A stretch of 64,000 bases of DNA from Xenorhabdus indica (GCF_014467235.1 NZ_NKHP01000009.1:1-64000); one strand, 5' to 3'; shown: positions 8,994 through 20,298, counted from the stretch's first letter. A program made the numbers and translations. The notes: a model not told the origin generated them from the letters alone.

Positions 8994-9995
8994 ATGAGAG
9001 CGAATAATGTTTCTGTTATCAGAATAAAAAAGCGCAAAAAACATGGTCATAGTCATAGTGGCGGCTCATGGAAAATTGCGTATGCCGACTTCATGACTGC
9101 AATGATGGCTTTCTTTCTGGTTATGTGGCTAGTATCTATCGCCAGCCCACAAGAATTGACTAGCATTGCAGAGTATTTTCGTACCCCTTTGCAGGTTGCA
9201 ATCAATAAGGGGAAACAGAGTAGTGATAGTACAAACCCGATCCCTGGGGGAGGGGATGATGTTTTCCAGCAGGATGGCGAAGTTTTCCGTCAGAACAAGC
9301 AAGTTGAGGCTAGTGAGGAGACCCGTCGTTTGGATCGGTTGCGTCAACAACTGGATCAACTGATTATCACTGATCCTCGTCTCAAAGAACTGCGTCCGCA
9401 CTTATTGATTGACATGATGGATGAAGGTTTACGCATTCAAATCATCGACAGGGAAAATCGTCCAATGTTCATGATTGGTAGTGCGAAAGTTGAAAACTAT
9501 ATGAGCGATATTTTGCGGGCAATTGCTCCAATTCTGAATAGCATTCCAAATAAGATCAGCCTGTCTGGGCACACTGATAATTTGCAATATATCAATGGAC
9601 AACGTGGTTACAGTAACTGGGAACTCTCTTCAGATCGTGCAAATGCATCAAGACGAGAGTTGCTAATTGGTGGCTTGGATGAATCCAAAGTCCTGCGGGT
9701 TGTTGGCATGGCATCCACCGTCAGTATGCAGAAAGATATTGCTCCCGATGCTCCTGTTAATCGCCGTATCAGCATTATTGTTTTGAATAAGGAAGCAGAA
9801 AAACGGATTGAGCAGGAAAACAGTGGCGGTAACGCCATGACTGCTAGCAGTAGTATGGACATGCAAGACGTCATCAGAATGGATTCGAATGAGGGAACGC
9901 CTTCTCAGCAACCCACCAGACAATCCAATGAAATCACAACGCCCGGACAGCCAAAAGTAGAATCGGCAAGTGATACTAATAAGGTGACAGAGTAA
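8994..9995 (+). CDS. motB: flagellar stator protein MotB
   Basis: 333 aa (E. coli 308). A basic N-terminus is followed by one membrane helix with the proton-carrying Asp32 in [20 protein letters not shown]. The plug/linker leads to an OmpA-like peptidoglycan-binding domain (about residues 150-270) with SLSGHTDN and [13 protein letters not shown]. The C-terminal tail beyond about 275 is polar and low-complexity and accounts for the extra length. It anchors the stator to the cell wall. 2 nt separate it from motA. Confidence 0.97.
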   Translation: MRANNVSVIRIKKRKKHGHSHSGGSWKIAYADFMTAMMAFFLVMWLVSIASPQELTSIAEYFRTPLQVAINKGKQSSDSTNPIPGGGDDVFQQDGEVFRQNKQVEASEETRRLDRLRQQLDQLIITDPRLKELRPHLLIDMMDEGLRIQIIDRENRPMFMIGSAKVENYMSDILRAIAPILNSIPNKISLSGHTDNLQYINGQRGYSNWELSSDRANASRRELLIGGLDESKVLRVVGMASTVSMQKDIAPDAPVNRRISIIVLNKEAEKRIEQENSGGNAMTASSSMDMQDVIRMDSNEGTPSQQPTRQSNEITTPGQPKVESASDTNKVTE

Positions 9996-10001
9996 GTAAC
10001 G

Positions 10002-12227
10002 ATGGATATTACCGCGTTTTATCAGACTTTTTTTGATGAAGCAGATGAACTATTGGCGGATATGGAGCAACATTTATTGCTGCTTAATGCCGATGAACCT
10101 GATCATGAACAGCTAAATGCCATCTTTCGCAGCGCCCACTCCATTAAGGGGGGCGCTGCGACATTTGGTTTTACCAAGCTACAACAAACTACACATGTAT
10201 TGGAGAATCTGCTGGATAGTGCCAGACGTGACGAAATACGCCTGACAACTGACATTATCAACCTGTTTTTAGAAGCGAAAGATATTATGCAGCAACAATT
10301 GGATGCCTATAAAAGTTCTCAGGAGCCAGATGAAGATACATTCAATTATATCTGCGAGACATTGCGTCAGCTTGCATTAGAGTTACAGGAAGATCAGCAG
10401 CGGGAAAAACGGCAAAATATGGAAGTTCTTACTGCAATATCTGAAGCTGAACCTGTAATGGAAGAGACTATCCAACATGCGACAGAAAGTCAGGAAGAGA
10501 AGGAAGTACAAGCAGTAACAACAGATCAACCTGGGCAATCTGAAGAAAAAAGCGCTCCGGCTGTGGCAATAGATCAAGGCAGGATCCGTGTTCATCTGTC
10601 TGGGTTGAAAGAACGTGAAGTTGCTTTGATGAAAGATGAACTCGGACATCTTGGAGAGGTTTATGACGTTGAACAAACCACAGATAGTCTTGAAGCTTCA
10701 CTAATTACATCTGCAACAGAAGATGATATTACTGCGGTATTGTGTTTTGTGGTTGAACCTGAGCAGATAACTTTTTTGTCTGTATCGGATCTCCAACCGA
10801 CAGAATCAAAGACTGAAGAAAGTACGACATCATCCGATACTACAACACCAAATACTGACATAAATAATGTGGCATCTGACAATATAGATATACCACAGTC
10901 TGTTAATGCGAATAATGTAAATAGTACAAATAACGCAAAGAAAAAAGCAGATGTACATGAAGTTGGCCGTCCGGCACCGCGTCCGGTAGCAGGATCACCG
11001 CGTCAACGTGTGGAATCTTCCAGTATTCGTGTGGCTGTTGAGAAAGTGGATCAACTCATCAATCTGGTAGGTGAGCTGGTGATCACTCAATCTATGCTGG
11101 CGCAGCATTGTGATGCATTAGAGCCGACAAAACACAGTGAATTGTTGAGTTGTATGGCTCAATTGCAGCGCAATTCTCGTGATTTACAAGAGTCTGTCAT
11201 GTCGATCCGCATGATGCCGATGGAATATGTTTTCAGCCGTTATCCGCGTTTAGTGCGGGATTTGGCAGGAAAATTGAATAAAAAAGTAGAACTGACATTG
11301 ATCGGCAGCTCAACAGAGTTGGATAAGAGTTTGATTGAGCGAATTATCGATCCGCTCACGCACTTGGTTCGCAATAGTCTTGACCACGGTATCGAAATCC
11401 CGGAAAAACGTCTTGCAGCAGGTAAACCGGAAACGGGTAATTTAACTCTTGCTGCGGAGCATCAGGGCGGCAATATCTGTATTGAAGTGATTGATGATGG
11501 TGCAGGGCTGAATCGAGAGAAGATCTTAGCCAAAGCTCAGTCTCAGGGGCTGATGGTGAGTGAAAACATGAGTAATGAAGAAGTGGCTATGTTGATTTTT
11601 GCTCCCGGATTTTCTACCGCAGAAGTGGTCACAGATGTTTCCGGCCGTGGAGTGGGGATGGATGTGGTTAAACGTAACATTCAGGATATGGGAGGACAGA
11701 TCCAGATCAACTTCCAGGAAGGGAAGGGGACAGTCATTCGTATTTTGTTGCCGCTGACATTGGCAATATTGGATGGTATGTCTGTCAAAGTTAACGATGA
11801 AGTCTTCATTTTACCGCTGAGTGCTGTTGTCAGTTCTTTGCAGCCACAAGAAGCAGATATTTATCCATTGGCGGGAGATGAAAAACTGTTGCAGGTACGT
11901 GGTGAATATCTGCCATTACTTGAACTGTACCGGATATTTGACATTCCAAATACAGAAACAGCTCCAACGAAAGGTATTGCCGTGATCGTACAAAGTGCGG
12001 GGCGTCGTTACGCACTGTTGGTAGATAAACTGGTAGGGCAGCATCAGGTTGTTGTTAAAAATATTGAAAGCAACTACCGCAAAGTACCGGGCATTTCGGC
12101 TGCCACTATTATGGGGGATGGCAGTGTTGCCTTAATTATTGATATTCCTGCTTTGCAGAAACTGAATCATGAGCAGTTGGCCGTGCGTAAGGCTGAACTT
12201 GCGAACAAAAATAATCATTTAAGTTAA
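10002..12227 (+). CDS. cheA: chemotaxis histidine kinase CheA
   Basis: 741 aa, longer than E. coli CheA (654). Domains in order: P1 HPt with the phosphorylated His48 in SAHSIKGGAATFGF; P2 CheY/CheB-binding around 185-265; a long Ser/Thr/Asn-rich linker (about 265-335) that explains the extra length; P3 dimerisation (VDQLINLVGELVITQSML); P4 HATPase with N box VRNSLDHGIE, IDDGAG and GRGVGMDVVK; P5 CheW-like regulatory domain to the end. It autophosphorylates under receptor control and passes phosphate to CheY and CheB. 6 nt after motB. Confidence 0.97.
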   Translation: MDITAFYQTFFDEADELLADMEQHLLLLNADEPDHEQLNAIFRSAHSIKGGAATFGFTKLQQTTHVLENLLDSARRDEIRLTTDIINLFLEAKDIMQQQLDAYKSSQEPDEDTFNYICETLRQLALELQEDQQREKRQNMEVLTAISEAEPVMEETIQHATESQEEKEVQAVTTDQPGQSEEKSAPAVAIDQGRIRVHLSGLKEREVALMKDELGHLGEVYDVEQTTDSLEASLITSATEDDITAVLCFVVEPEQITFLSVSDLQPTESKTEESTTSSDTTTPNTDINNVASDNIDIPQSVNANNVNSTNNAKKKADVHEVGRPAPRPVAGSPRQRVESSSIRVAVEKVDQLINLVGELVITQSMLAQHCDALEPTKHSELLSCMAQLQRNSRDLQESVMSIRMMPMEYVFSRYPRLVRDLAGKLNKKVELTLIGSSTELDKSLIERIIDPLTHLVRNSLDHGIEIPEKRLAAGKPETGNLTLAAEHQGGNICIEVIDDGAGLNREKILAKAQSQGLMVSENMSNEEVAMLIFAPGFSTAEVVTDVSGRGVGMDVVKRNIQDMGGQIQINFQEGKGTVIRILLPLTLAILDGMSVKVNDEVFILPLSAVVSSLQPQEADIYPLAGDEKLLQVRGEYLPLLELYRIFDIPNTETAPTKGIAVIVQSAGRRYALLVDKLVGQHQVVVKNIESNYRKVPGISAATIMGDGSVALIIDIPALQKLNHEQLAVRKAELANKNNHLS

Positions 12228-12260
12228 GCCCAATTTTAAGTCACAGTAAAAGGTAACATC

Positions 12261-12758
12261 ATGCCAGCCATAGATGAATTTAGTAAATTATCGGGGGAAA
12301 CAGCCGGAAAGGAATATCTGGTTTTCACCTTAGGTGACGAAGAGTATGGAATTGAAATCCTGAAGGTACAAGAAATACGTGGTTATGATCAGGTTACCCG
12401 GATTGCCAACACTCCAGCTTTTATAAAAGGTATAACTAACCTGCGTGGAGTGATTGTTCCCATTATTGACCTGCGGATCAAATTTTCACAAGAAGATGTT
12501 ACTTACAACGATAACACCGTGGTCATCATTTTGAATCTGCTTAATCGCATCGTGGGGATTGTGGTTGATGGTGTATCTGATGTGTTGTCTCTGAAAGAAG
12601 AGCAAATTTGTCCTGCGCCAGAATTCGCTGTCACTTTGTCAACTGAATATCTGACCGGGCTTGGCTCCATTGAAGAGCGTATGCTGATCCTAGTAGACAT
12701 TGAAAAATTGCTCAACAGTGAGGAAATGGCATTGGTAGATTCTGTCGCCAGAGATTGA
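12261..12758 (+). CDS. cheW: chemotaxis coupling protein CheW
   Basis: 165 aa, a single CheW domain (two SH3-like lobes). Recognisable blocks are [43 protein letters not shown] and [11 protein letters not shown]. It couples receptors to CheA in signalling arrays at the inner membrane. It starts 33 nt after cheA and is followed by an inverted repeat and a sigma28 promoter for the receptor genes. Confidence 0.97.
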   Translation: MPAIDEFSKLSGETAGKEYLVFTLGDEEYGIEILKVQEIRGYDQVTRIANTPAFIKGITNLRGVIVPIIDLRIKFSQEDVTYNDNTVVIILNLLNRIVGIVVDGVSDVLSLKEEQICPAPEFAVTLSTEYLTGLGSIEERMLILVDIEKLLNSEEMALVDSVARD

Positions 12759-12765
12759 TATTCCA

Positions 12766-12834
12766 GGGCTGCCATAATTCTCGCTCTTTTTGCCAAGAGG
12801 TTGGTGCAAAGCAGAAATAGGCAAAAGGCAGCCC
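12766..12834. repeat. nested inverted repeat after cheW
   Basis: An outer pair GGGCTGCC (12766-12773) / GGCAGCCC (12827-12834) encloses an inner pair TTTTTGCC (12787-12794) / GGCAAAA (12820-12826). It could fold into a two-part stem in the cheW transcript and act as a terminator or processing site before the separately promoted receptor genes. Confidence 0.6.
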
Positions 12835-12888
12835 GGTTTGTTTTAGATCAAAAAAACACAGCAAAAATTCAATTTTTTGTATTACGCG

Positions 12889-12915
12889 TAAAGTTCCCTT
12901 TAAGGATGCCGATAA
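12889..12915 (+). promoter_or_regulatory. sigma28 (FliA) promoter of the receptor operon
   Basis: TAAA (12889-12892), 15 nt, GCCGATAA (12908-12915), an exact match to the enterobacterial class 3 flagellar promoter. It lies 34 bp upstream of the first receptor gene and makes tsr-like receptors late flagellar genes. Confidence 0.9.
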
Positions 12916-12949
12916 CACAGGCATAGCAATTTATTACACAAGGGAAGTC

Positions 12950-14653
12950 ATGTTTAACCGAATGAAAATAGTGACGGGACTTATCTCGGTCATCATATTA
13001 TTTGGTGCTCTGCAATTTATCTCAGGGGGATTGTTCTTTAAGGCATTAAAGAATGATACCAAAGCCTTTGATACACTGGATGAAATGCGGCAGCGTCAGA
13101 AATTATTGGATGAGAGTTGGATCAACCTGCTACAAGCGCGTAATAACCTGAATCGTATTGGCATCATCTATATCCTGAAAGAGCATGGTGGAGAGAGCGA
13201 ATACAAAATTGAGGATGTTTTAGCAGAAGCTAAGGTTAACTTAGCGCGTGCAGAGCGTCGTTTCCAGCAATTTGAACAATTGCCAAGCCTAGTTATACGC
13301 GAGCCAGAGCGTATGCAGAGCTTAAAACAAACCCACCAAGACTATCTCAATGCACTGAAAGAACTAGATGTGTTGCTGGTAAAAAAACAGTTTAAAGAAT
13401 TTTTTGCCCAACCAACCACTACGTATCAAAATGCATTTGATGCTGAATACGCCTTTTATTTGGATCAAAATGAAAAACTGTATCAGCAGTTGTCAGATGA
13501 AGCTGATGCCGCCTACCACAATATTATCATTAGCCTGATTTTTGTATTTGTATTGCTGATTGTCGTCATGGCAGCAAGTTGGGTTGGGTTGCGCAAGTCA
13601 TTGATCGATCCGCTGCACAAATTGTTGGATGCCATTAAAGCTTTCTCGAAAGGTGATTTGACTAAGACTGTTGATGTCTCTGGCAACAATGAAATGGGAA
13701 TGTTAGCGGTTGGCCTGAAAAATATGCAAGACGAGCTGATCCATACCGTCAGAAGTGTGCATCACAGTACTGAAACCATCTATACCGGCACCAGCGAAAT
13801 CGCTGCGGGTAACAATGATCTCTCTGCCCGTACTGAGCAGCAAGTGGCTTCATTGGAGGAAACTGCGGCCAGTATGGAACAGTTGACGGCAACAGTAAAA
13901 CAAAATGCCGACAACGCGCGCCAGGCCAGTAATCTGGCGGATAACGCCTCAGATATCGCCCGTCAGGGGGGCAAAGTAGTAGCAAATGTAGTGCAAACTA
14001 TGCACGAAATTGCTGATAGTTCACGCAAAATTTCAGATATCACGGGTGTGATTGATGCCATCGCTTTCCAGACGAATATCCTGGCTCTTAATGCTGCGGT
14101 AGAAGCGGCTCGTGCAGGTGAACACGGTCGTGGTTTTGCTGTCGTTGCCGGTGAAGTCCGCAATCTGGCACAGCGCAGTGCAGAAGCAGCGAAAGAGATT
14201 AAGTCACTGATTGAAGACTCGGTCAGCCGTACTGACACAGGCTCTGTGCTGGTGGAAAGTGCTGGTGAAACAATGAACCAAATTGTCGATTCTGTTACCC
14301 GTGTGACTGACATCATGGGAGAAATAGCATCAGCTTCTGATGAACAAAGTCGGGGAATTACACAAGTTGGTGTTGCTATCTCTGAAATGGACAGGGTTAC
14401 ACAACAGAATGCATCATTGGTTGAACAGTCTGCGGCCGCAGCAGCAGCGTTGGAAGAGCAGGCCATGATCTTGACCAAAGCAGTATCATTATTTCAGTTA
14501 CCGGAGCAGGCAGAAAGGAAGCAGCCTGAGAAAAGAAAACATGAAGTTTTAACGACGATAAAATCGCCGACTCCTCCAGCTAATAAAACAAATCCTCCCG
14601 TGCTGAAAAAAAGCAGCGATGCGGAAGACCCATCTAATTGGGAAACATTCTAA
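12950..14653 (+). CDS. methyl-accepting chemotaxis receptor, Tsr-like, with NWETF tail
   Basis: 567 aa. TM1 about 8-30; periplasmic four-helix domain with [10 protein letters not shown] and [10 protein letters not shown], equivalent to the serine-contacting R64/N68 and F152/T156 regions of Tsr; TM2 about 192-214; HAMP; then the cytoplasmic coiled coil with the invariant hairpin tip [19 protein letters not shown]. It ends in NWETF, the pentapeptide tether for CheR and CheB. A serine-type sensor is the likely role (inferred). It has its own sigma28 promoter, and a second receptor gene follows after 56 bp. Confidence 0.93.
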   Translation: MFNRMKIVTGLISVIILFGALQFISGGLFFKALKNDTKAFDTLDEMRQRQKLLDESWINLLQARNNLNRIGIIYILKEHGGESEYKIEDVLAEAKVNLARAERRFQQFEQLPSLVIREPERMQSLKQTHQDYLNALKELDVLLVKKQFKEFFAQPTTTYQNAFDAEYAFYLDQNEKLYQQLSDEADAAYHNIIISLIFVFVLLIVVMAASWVGLRKSLIDPLHKLLDAIKAFSKGDLTKTVDVSGNNEMGMLAVGLKNMQDELIHTVRSVHHSTETIYTGTSEIAAGNNDLSARTEQQVASLEETAASMEQLTATVKQNADNARQASNLADNASDIARQGGKVVANVVQTMHEIADSSRKISDITGVIDAIAFQTNILALNAAVEAARAGEHGRGFAVVAGEVRNLAQRSAEAAKEIKSLIEDSVSRTDTGSVLVESAGETMNQIVDSVTRVTDIMGEIASASDEQSRGITQVGVAISEMDRVTQQNASLVEQSAAAAAALEEQAMILTKAVSLFQLPEQAERKQPEKRKHEVLTTIKSPTPPANKTNPPVLKKSSDAEDPSNWETF

Positions 14654-14672
14654 AAAAATAATAGCGATAACT

Positions 14673-14693
14673 ACGGCTGCATTATGCAGCCGT
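14673..14693. repeat. perfect hairpin between the two receptor genes
   Basis: ACGGCTGCA-TTA-TGCAGCCGT, a 9-bp perfect stem with a 3-nt loop and no T tract. It may lower read-through or protect the upstream mRNA in the 56-bp gap. Confidence 0.7.
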
Positions 14694-14709
14694 TAAACGA
14701 GGTGATTAC

Positions 14710-16341
14710 ATGTTAGGCAGGTTTCGCATATCAACCAGTTTGTATCTATTACTGATGATGTTTTGTGTTATGCAGATTATTTCCAGTGGCTTATCTTTGG
14801 GGATAATTCATACAGACCAGTCATATATAGAAAAAATTGATTTGGGAACTCAACGGAGAGATACCCTTGGGTTGAGTTGGGCGGCGTTGCTGCAAACGCG
14901 TAATACCTTGAATAAGATCGCGATTGCTCATAAAGTCGGGCAACCGAGAGAGCAAATAGATGAAATGGAAGCATTACTTAAAAGTTCACTGAATGAAGCC
15001 GAAAGGAGTTTCGCACATTTTAGTGCATTACCTCTGATAGAGCAGAGTGATAATGGAGCCGAATTATTGTCAGCTGTTGAGCATTCATATCAAGAATACA
15101 TTAATGCCTTGAAGGAATTAAAAACCTTCCTTTACGAAGGGCACTTTCAGGAATTCCTCGATCAACCAACAGAAAGTTATCAGAGTAAATTTGAGGTTGC
15201 ATACAATAACTATATGCATTATCTCGGTGCTCATATTAGTAAAGCAGTTTCTGATGGTGCATTTTATTATAAAGTCTCCATTGCCATGTTCTTTGGCGCT
15301 ATCCTGATGGTGTTTGTTGTTTCCCTGTCAGCTCACTGGTGGCTGAAACGTAACCTTCTAAAACCCTTTGCAAATATGAGAGCTTGTTTTCAGGATGTGG
15401 CTGAAGGGCGGCTAAATAAAGAAGTGGCAGTCACCACCGATGACGAAATTGGTAATATATTCAGAAAACTGCGTGATATGCAGAATTCACTGATTAAATC
15501 CATTTCTTCGGTGCGGGATAATACCAACCAGATGTATGCCGGTATCCAGGAAATCACGCAAGGTAATACTGATTTATCCTCACGCACTGAGGAACAGGCG
15601 GCATCACTGGAAGAAACTGCGGCCAGTATGGAGCAGTTAACGGTTACTGTTAAGCAAAACGCAGAACATGCCCGTCAGGCCAGCGCACTTGCGGTAGCCG
15701 CTTCTCAAACAGCAATGAAAGGCGGCGAACAGACCAGCAGTGTTGTTGCGACGATGGACGAAATTGCCAATAGTTCGAAGAAAATCAGCGCGATTATCAG
15801 CGTGATTGATGGTATCGCCTTCCAGACCAACATCTTGGCCTTGAATGCAGCGGTTGAAGCTGCCCGTGCGGGTGAGCAGGGTCGAGGATTTTCTGTAGTC
15901 GCGGGAGAAGTTCGTGATCTGGCGCAACGCAGTGCTGATGCTGCAAAAGAAATCAAAATGTTGATCGATGAATCCGTTCATCGTGTTAACCAGGGCTCTG
16001 ATTTGGTAAATAATGCCGGACGAACAATGGATGAATTGGTCAAATCAGTAAACCAGGTCACTGATCTTATGTCTGAAATTGCTGCGGCTTCTGACGAACA
16101 AAGCCGTGGTATTCATCAGATAGCCCAAGCTGTCAGTCAGATGGATCAAGTCACACAGCAAAATGCGGCATTGGTGGAACAGTCCGCTGCCGCTGCATCC
16201 GCGCTTGAAGATAAGGCAGATATATTGGTGAAAACGGTTGCTCAATTTGAATTACCGACAGGTTTGGAACATGATCATGACCATCAGGAATATCCTGCGT
16301 CAAAAATGACCGATGAGTATGTTGTAAATCAAGTACGCTGA
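14710..16341 (+). CDS. second methyl-accepting chemotaxis receptor, Tsr-like, no NWETF
   Basis: 543 aa, a paralogue of the gene just upstream. Same plan: TM1 about 10-32, periplasmic helical domain with [10 protein letters not shown] and [12 protein letters not shown]2 about 190-212, HAMP, methylation helices and hairpin tip [19 protein letters not shown]. The Arg/Asn and Thr positions used by Tsr to hold serine are kept, but the rest of the sensor domain has diverged, so the ligand may differ. It ends in VVNQVR without the CheR/CheB tether, so adaptation should depend on neighbours in the array. 6 nt before cheR. Confidence 0.92.
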   Translation: MLGRFRISTSLYLLLMMFCVMQIISSGLSLGIIHTDQSYIEKIDLGTQRRDTLGLSWAALLQTRNTLNKIAIAHKVGQPREQIDEMEALLKSSLNEAERSFAHFSALPLIEQSDNGAELLSAVEHSYQEYINALKELKTFLYEGHFQEFLDQPTESYQSKFEVAYNNYMHYLGAHISKAVSDGAFYYKVSIAMFFGAILMVFVVSLSAHWWLKRNLLKPFANMRACFQDVAEGRLNKEVAVTTDDEIGNIFRKLRDMQNSLIKSISSVRDNTNQMYAGIQEITQGNTDLSSRTEEQAASLEETAASMEQLTVTVKQNAEHARQASALAVAASQTAMKGGEQTSSVVATMDEIANSSKKISAIISVIDGIAFQTNILALNAAVEAARAGEQGRGFSVVAGEVRDLAQRSADAAKEIKMLIDESVHRVNQGSDLVNNAGRTMDELVKSVNQVTDLMSEIAAASDEQSRGIHQIAQAVSQMDQVTQQNAALVEQSAAAASALEDKADILVKTVAQFELPTGLEHDHDHQEYPASKMTDEYVVNQVR

Positions 16342-16347
16342 GGTCAG

Positions 16348-17277
16348 ATGAAATCCAATTTAACAGCTTCAGATGCTGAAGCTACTGCACCGCTGAACTT
16401 TATGTTTCAGCGGCATACGTTGTCGGATGCGCAATTTCAGCGCATCTGTCAGTTTATTTACCAACGAGCTGGCATTGTCTTGGCAAAAAATAAACGCGAG
16501 ATGGTTTACAACCGCCTGGTCAGGCGCTTGCGTGTTCTGGGACTTAATGATTTTGGTCAATATCTGTCGATTCTGGAACAGGATAGTTATAGTAAGGAGT
16601 GGGAACTATTTATCAATGCATTAACGACCAATCTCACCGCATTTTTTAGGGAAGCCCACCATTTTCCTATTCTGGCGGCACATGCCGGCAGAAAAAACGG
16701 GGGAACATACCGTGTCTGGAGTGCGGCCGCATCAACGGGAGAAGAGCCGTATTCCATTGCGATGACGCTGTATGACACTTTATGTGGTAAGGACACTTTG
16801 TATGGCAAATCGTGTGATGTATTGGGGCACCGTTCAAACCGGATAAAAATCATTGGCAGTGATATTGATACCCAGGTGTTGGAAAAAGCTCGCCAAGGTG
16901 TTTATCGATTGGATGAATTACAACATCTGAGTGACAGCCAAAAGAAAAAATATTTTTTCAAAGGCGTTGGTTATTTTGAAGGGTACGCCAGAGTTCGTCC
17001 GGTGCTTACTGAACTGGTTAGCTTTCAGCACCTGAATTTACTTGATTCTGAGTGGGCACTGGAAGGTAAATTTGATGCAATTTTTTGTCGTAATGTCATG
17101 ATTTATTTTGATAAAAAAACGCAGGAAAGAATTTTGCGTCGCTTTGTCAATTTCTTAAAGCCAGATGGTCTGCTCTTTGCAGGGCATTCCGAAAACGTCA
17201 CTCAAATTAGCCGAGAGTTCTACTTGCAAGGACAGACCGTTTACGGTGTAGGCCGGGCAAGGAGGGGTCATGAATAA
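16348..17277 (+). CDS. cheR: chemotaxis methyltransferase CheR
   Basis: 309 aa (E. coli 286). N-terminal helical domain ([21 protein letters not shown]) and an SAM-dependent methyltransferase fold with [30 protein letters not shown] (SAM-binding loop), [13 protein letters not shown] and GLLFAGHSE. It methylates receptor glutamates using S-adenosylmethionine. Its 3' end overlaps cheB by 8 bp. Confidence 0.97.
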   Translation: MKSNLTASDAEATAPLNFMFQRHTLSDAQFQRICQFIYQRAGIVLAKNKREMVYNRLVRRLRVLGLNDFGQYLSILEQDSYSKEWELFINALTTNLTAFFREAHHFPILAAHAGRKNGGTYRVWSAAASTGEEPYSIAMTLYDTLCGKDTLYGKSCDVLGHRSNRIKIIGSDIDTQVLEKARQGVYRLDELQHLSDSQKKKYFFKGVGYFEGYARVRPVLTELVSFQHLNLLDSEWALEGKFDAIFCRNVMIYFDKKTQERILRRFVNFLKPDGLLFAGHSENVTQISREFYLQGQTVYGVGRARRGHE

Positions 17278-18322
17278 AATAACCGTTCTTTGTGTGGATG
17301 ATTCGGCGCTGATGCGTCAAATCATGCGGGAAATCATCAATAGCCACCCAGACATGGAAGTGGTGGATTGTGCGCCTGATCCATATGTTGCCCGCGATTT
17401 AATCAAAAAATATAACCCGCAGGTATTGACATTGGATGTCGAGATGCCACGGATGGATGGCATTGATTTTCTTGAGAAATTAATGCGTTTACGGCCTATG
17501 CCTGTTGTGATGGTTTCGTCTCTGACGGCAAAAGGTTCGGAAATTACATTGAAAGCACTGGAATTAGGCGCTGTAGACTTTGTAACCAAGCCGCAATTAG
17601 GTATTCGTGAAGGTATGCTGGCTTATAGTGAGCTGATTGCGGAGAAAATCCGTGCGGCAGCACAGGCAAAAATCAGCACAGTAAGACCAACACAAGAAAT
17701 TGCAGCTCCGCTAAATTTTAAACCACTTTTGTCCAGTGAGAAATTGATCGCGGTTGGGGCTTCAACCGGAGGAACTGAGGCAATCAAGAATCTGTTACAG
17801 CCTTTACCTGTTACCAGCCCGGCGTTACTTATTACACAGCACATGCCATCCGGCTTTACCCGCTCATTTGCAGAACGACTCAATAAATTGAGCCAGATTA
17901 CGGTTAAAGAAGCAGAAGATGGTGAGCGTGTCTTACCGGGACATGCCTATATCGCACCGGGAGATCGCCATATGGAACTGTGCCGTAGCGGAGCTAACTA
18001 CCAAATTATGACCAGCAGTGCTCCTCCGGTTAATCGTCACCGTCCTTCTGTCGATGTTCTGTTTCGTTCTGTTGCTAAATATGCAGGGCGTAACGCGGTA
18101 GGCGTCATATTAACGGGTATGGGCAGTGATGGGGCGGCGGGTTTATTGGAAATGAAACAAGCGGGAGCCTACACATTAGCACAAAGTGAATCAAGTTGTG
18201 TGGTCTTTGGTATGCCGCGTGCCGCGATCCAGTTGGGTGCTGTCGATGAAGTGATGGATCTGCAAAAGCTGAGTAAAACTATGCTGGCTAAAATCAGTAC
18301 CGGGCAATCGATTCGAATTTAG
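17270..18322 (+). CDS. cheB: chemotaxis methylesterase/response regulator CheB
   Basis: 350 aa (E. coli 349). N-terminal receiver with the phosphorylated Asp in [12 protein letters not shown] (about residue 56) and a C-terminal methylesterase domain with the catalytic triad Ser in GASTGGTEA, His in TQHMPSGFT and Asp in [10 protein letters not shown]. Phosphorylated by CheA, it removes methyl groups from receptors (and deamidates glutamines). Translationally coupled to cheR. Confidence 0.97.
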   Translation: MNKITVLCVDDSALMRQIMREIINSHPDMEVVDCAPDPYVARDLIKKYNPQVLTLDVEMPRMDGIDFLEKLMRLRPMPVVMVSSLTAKGSEITLKALELGAVDFVTKPQLGIREGMLAYSELIAEKIRAAAQAKISTVRPTQEIAAPLNFKPLLSSEKLIAVGASTGGTEAIKNLLQPLPVTSPALLITQHMPSGFTRSFAERLNKLSQITVKEAEDGERVLPGHAYIAPGDRHMELCRSGANYQIMTSSAPPVNRHRPSVDVLFRSVAKYAGRNAVGVILTGMGSDGAAGLLEMKQAGAYTLAQSESSCVVFGMPRAAIQLGAVDEVMDLQKLSKTMLAKISTGQSIRI

Positions 18323-18329
18323 TCGTTGT

Positions 18330-18394
18330 TATACCTGATATATTTCAAGTTGCAGCACAGTCAGCAAAGCCGCACCTTGAAAGATAAAGGGAAT
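18330..18394. repeat. short copy of palindromic intergenic repeat (cheB-cheY gap)
   Basis: The left end TATACCTGATATATTTCAAG and the right end CTTGAAAGATAAAGGG match the two ends of the fuller element at 45378-45502, but the middle is replaced by about 25 bp. It separates cheB from cheY by an unusual 131 bp. Confidence 0.7.
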
Positions 18395-18453
18395 ATTGTG
18401 GTTAACTTTTACAGCACGATGTTGCTGGATGAATAAAATTTCAAGGAGTTTTT

Positions 18454-18843
18454 ATGGCAAGTAAGGATCTAAGATTTCTGGTGGTTGATGACTTTTCAAC
18501 CATGCGTCGAATTGTGCGTAATTTGCTGAAAGAACTGGGTTTTAACAATGTTGATGAAGCACTGGATGGAGCAGAAGCGCTGGCAAAACTTCGTACAGCC
18601 GAATTTGATTTTGTTATTTCTGACTGGAACATGCCTAATATTGATGGTCTCGAATTGTTGAAAACAATTCGCAGTGACGAAAAATTGGCTGCTTTGCCAG
18701 TTCTGATGGTGACAGCAGAAGCAAAAAAAGAAAACATCATTGCCGCCGCACAGGCTGGAGCCAGTGGTTATGTTGTGAAACCATTTACTGCGGCAATTTT
18801 GGAAGAAAAGCTCAATAAAATATTTGAAAAATTGGGGCTTTAA
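18454..18843 (+). CDS. cheY: chemotaxis response regulator CheY
   Basis: 129 aa, the standard length. The acid pocket (DD in [10 protein letters not shown]), phosphorylated Asp in [10 protein letters not shown] (about 57), Thr in VTAEAKKEN (about 87) and Lys in YVVKPF (about 109) are all present. Phospho-CheY binds FliM and switches rotation. AAGGAG lies before the start, and cheZ follows after 9 nt. Confidence 0.98.
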   Translation: MASKDLRFLVVDDFSTMRRIVRNLLKELGFNNVDEALDGAEALAKLRTAEFDFVISDWNMPNIDGLELLKTIRSDEKLAALPVLMVTAEAKKENIIAAAQAGASGYVVKPFTAAILEEKLNKIFEKLGL

Positions 18844-18852
18844 GGAGACAAA

Positions 18853-19509
18853 ATGAGTGAAAATCCAGTCATGCCGAGAGATGAGGCGGTAACAACCAGT
18901 GAAATAATCAGTCGTATCGGGCAGTTAACAAGAATGCTGCGCGATAGTCTGCGTGAACTGGGATTGGATCGAACCATTGCTCAGGCGGCTGAGGCGATCC
19001 CTGATGCGAGGGAGCGATTGAATTACGTTGTCCAGATGACCGCACAGGCGGCTGAAAGAGTGCTGAACTGCGTTGAAGTAGCTCAACCTTGCCAGAATGA
19101 ATTGGAAACCTCTGCAAAATCCTTAACCCTGCGTTGGGATGAATGGTTTGCGAACCCAACTAATTTAGAGCTGGCTGATGCACGCTCTTTGGTAACGGAC
19201 ACGAGAGATTATCTCAAACTCGTGCCAGAACATGCTGCCTTCACCAATGCTCAATTGCTTGAGATCATGATGGCTCAAGATTTTCAGGATCTCACCGGGC
19301 AGGTCATTAAACGGATGATGGAAGTCATTCAGGAACTGGAAAAGCAACTGGTCATGGTATTAATGGAAAATATGCCTTCTGATCAGGTGGCCAAAACTAA
19401 AAAAGAGAACGAAAGTCTTCTTAATGGCCCTCAGGTTAACCAGAATGGGATTGGTGTCATTGCCAACCAGGAACAGGTTGATGATTTACTGGATAGTTTA
19501 GGTTTTTGA
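18853..19509 (+). CDS. cheZ: CheY-P phosphatase CheZ
   Basis: 218 aa (E. coli 214). Mostly helical. The catalytic segment [16 protein letters not shown] carries the active Asp/Gln pair, and the C-terminal peptide [11 protein letters not shown] is the CheY-binding tail. It speeds dephosphorylation of CheY. Last gene of the che series. In E. coli flhB follows directly; here 8 kb of other DNA intervenes. Confidence 0.97.
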   Translation: MSENPVMPRDEAVTTSEIISRIGQLTRMLRDSLRELGLDRTIAQAAEAIPDARERLNYVVQMTAQAAERVLNCVEVAQPCQNELETSAKSLTLRWDEWFANPTNLELADARSLVTDTRDYLKLVPEHAAFTNAQLLEIMMAQDFQDLTGQVIKRMMEVIQELEKQLVMVLMENMPSDQVAKTKKENESLLNGPQVNQNGIGVIANQEQVDDLLDSLGF

Positions 19510-19561
19510 TAACGAGTGATAATACGTTAACGAGCAATATTTATTCTTAAATATATTTGAT

Positions 19562-19590
19562 GTTTGGGCGAGTCAGGCGGCTGCCCAAAC
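19562..19590 (+). terminator. hairpin after cheZ, probable terminator
   Basis: GTTTGGGC / GCCCAAAC, an 8-bp perfect stem with a 13-nt loop, followed by a poor T-containing tail (GTTACTTTC). It probably ends the mot-che transcripts. Confidence 0.55.
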
Positions 19591-19710
19591 GTTACTTTCA
19601 ATGTTTCCAAATATGCAAAAATGCCAGATTTTCGGTTAGAGAACAGTGTTACTGGTTGATTTAATGTATAAAACGACATCATTAGTCAGATCCTATAAAA
19701 GGAAAACACA

Positions 19711-20298
19711 GTGCAGTCGATTGAAAAAGTCATCTATTTGGCAGATTCATTTGTTTCTTACCGTAAAGATTTTAATGAAAATCACCAAAAAGTGGGTATA
19801 TCCTTAGGGGCGGTTGTTGCCTCAGTGGTTGCAGCGACTCATCCTCAGTTGGTGAATAGACTGGTATTAACTGCACCGTGGGCCACAAATGATGATCCCT
19901 ATTTCCAGTTGATGTTTACGACCTGGTTAAAACTGGAAAACAGCGATCAAACTTTAGCAACTGCTTTTGGACTTTCCCATGTTCTCAGTCCTGAATTTAT
20001 TTCATCTTTGGGGAAGGAAACGCTCCGTCAAATTTGTGCCAGGCCGTCAGAAAAAGGGGCGAACAGACGGATAGCTTTAGGATTATCGATAAACATCAAA
20101 AATTACCTTTCCCGGATAAATAAAGACGCATTAATTATTGGGTTAAGTCACGATACACTAATTCCGCCCTATCTGGCACGTGAAGTCCATAAAAGTATAA
20201 AAAACAGCTTGTACACGGAAGTGAAGAGTGGCCATGCGGTACAGATGGAAAACCCGGCAGAGTGGGTAAAGGTTATCAAAGATTTTTTGCAAAAATAG
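19711..20298 (+). CDS. alpha/beta-hydrolase, N-terminally truncated
   Basis: 195 aa, against roughly 260-280 for related hydrolases. The nucleophile elbow GISLGA (Ser31) sits only 30 residues from the start, so the first strands of the fold and the oxyanion segment are missing. The remaining triad parts are visible: Asp in GLSHDTLIPP and His in KSGHAVQMENP. The start is GTG with AAGGA 7 nt upstream, so it could still be translated, but an active enzyme is doubtful. It converges on the recombinase gene and may have lost its 5' part when this accessory block formed. Substrate unknown. Confidence 0.6.
   Translation: MQSIEKVIYLADSFVSYRKDFNENHQKVGISLGAVVASVVAATHPQLVNRLVLTAPWATNDDPYFQLMFTTWLKLENSDQTLATAFGLSHVLSPEFISSLGKETLRQICARPSEKGANRRIALGLSINIKNYLSRINKDALIIGLSHDTLIPPYLAREVHKSIKNSLYTEVKSGHAVQMENPAEWVKVIKDFLQK

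Noticed and set aside
13963..14478. A 171-codon minus-strand frame within the first receptor gene
   Set aside because: The Ala/Thr/Ser-rich translation is a shadow of the conserved receptor signalling domain; a similar shadow occurs in the second receptor gene.
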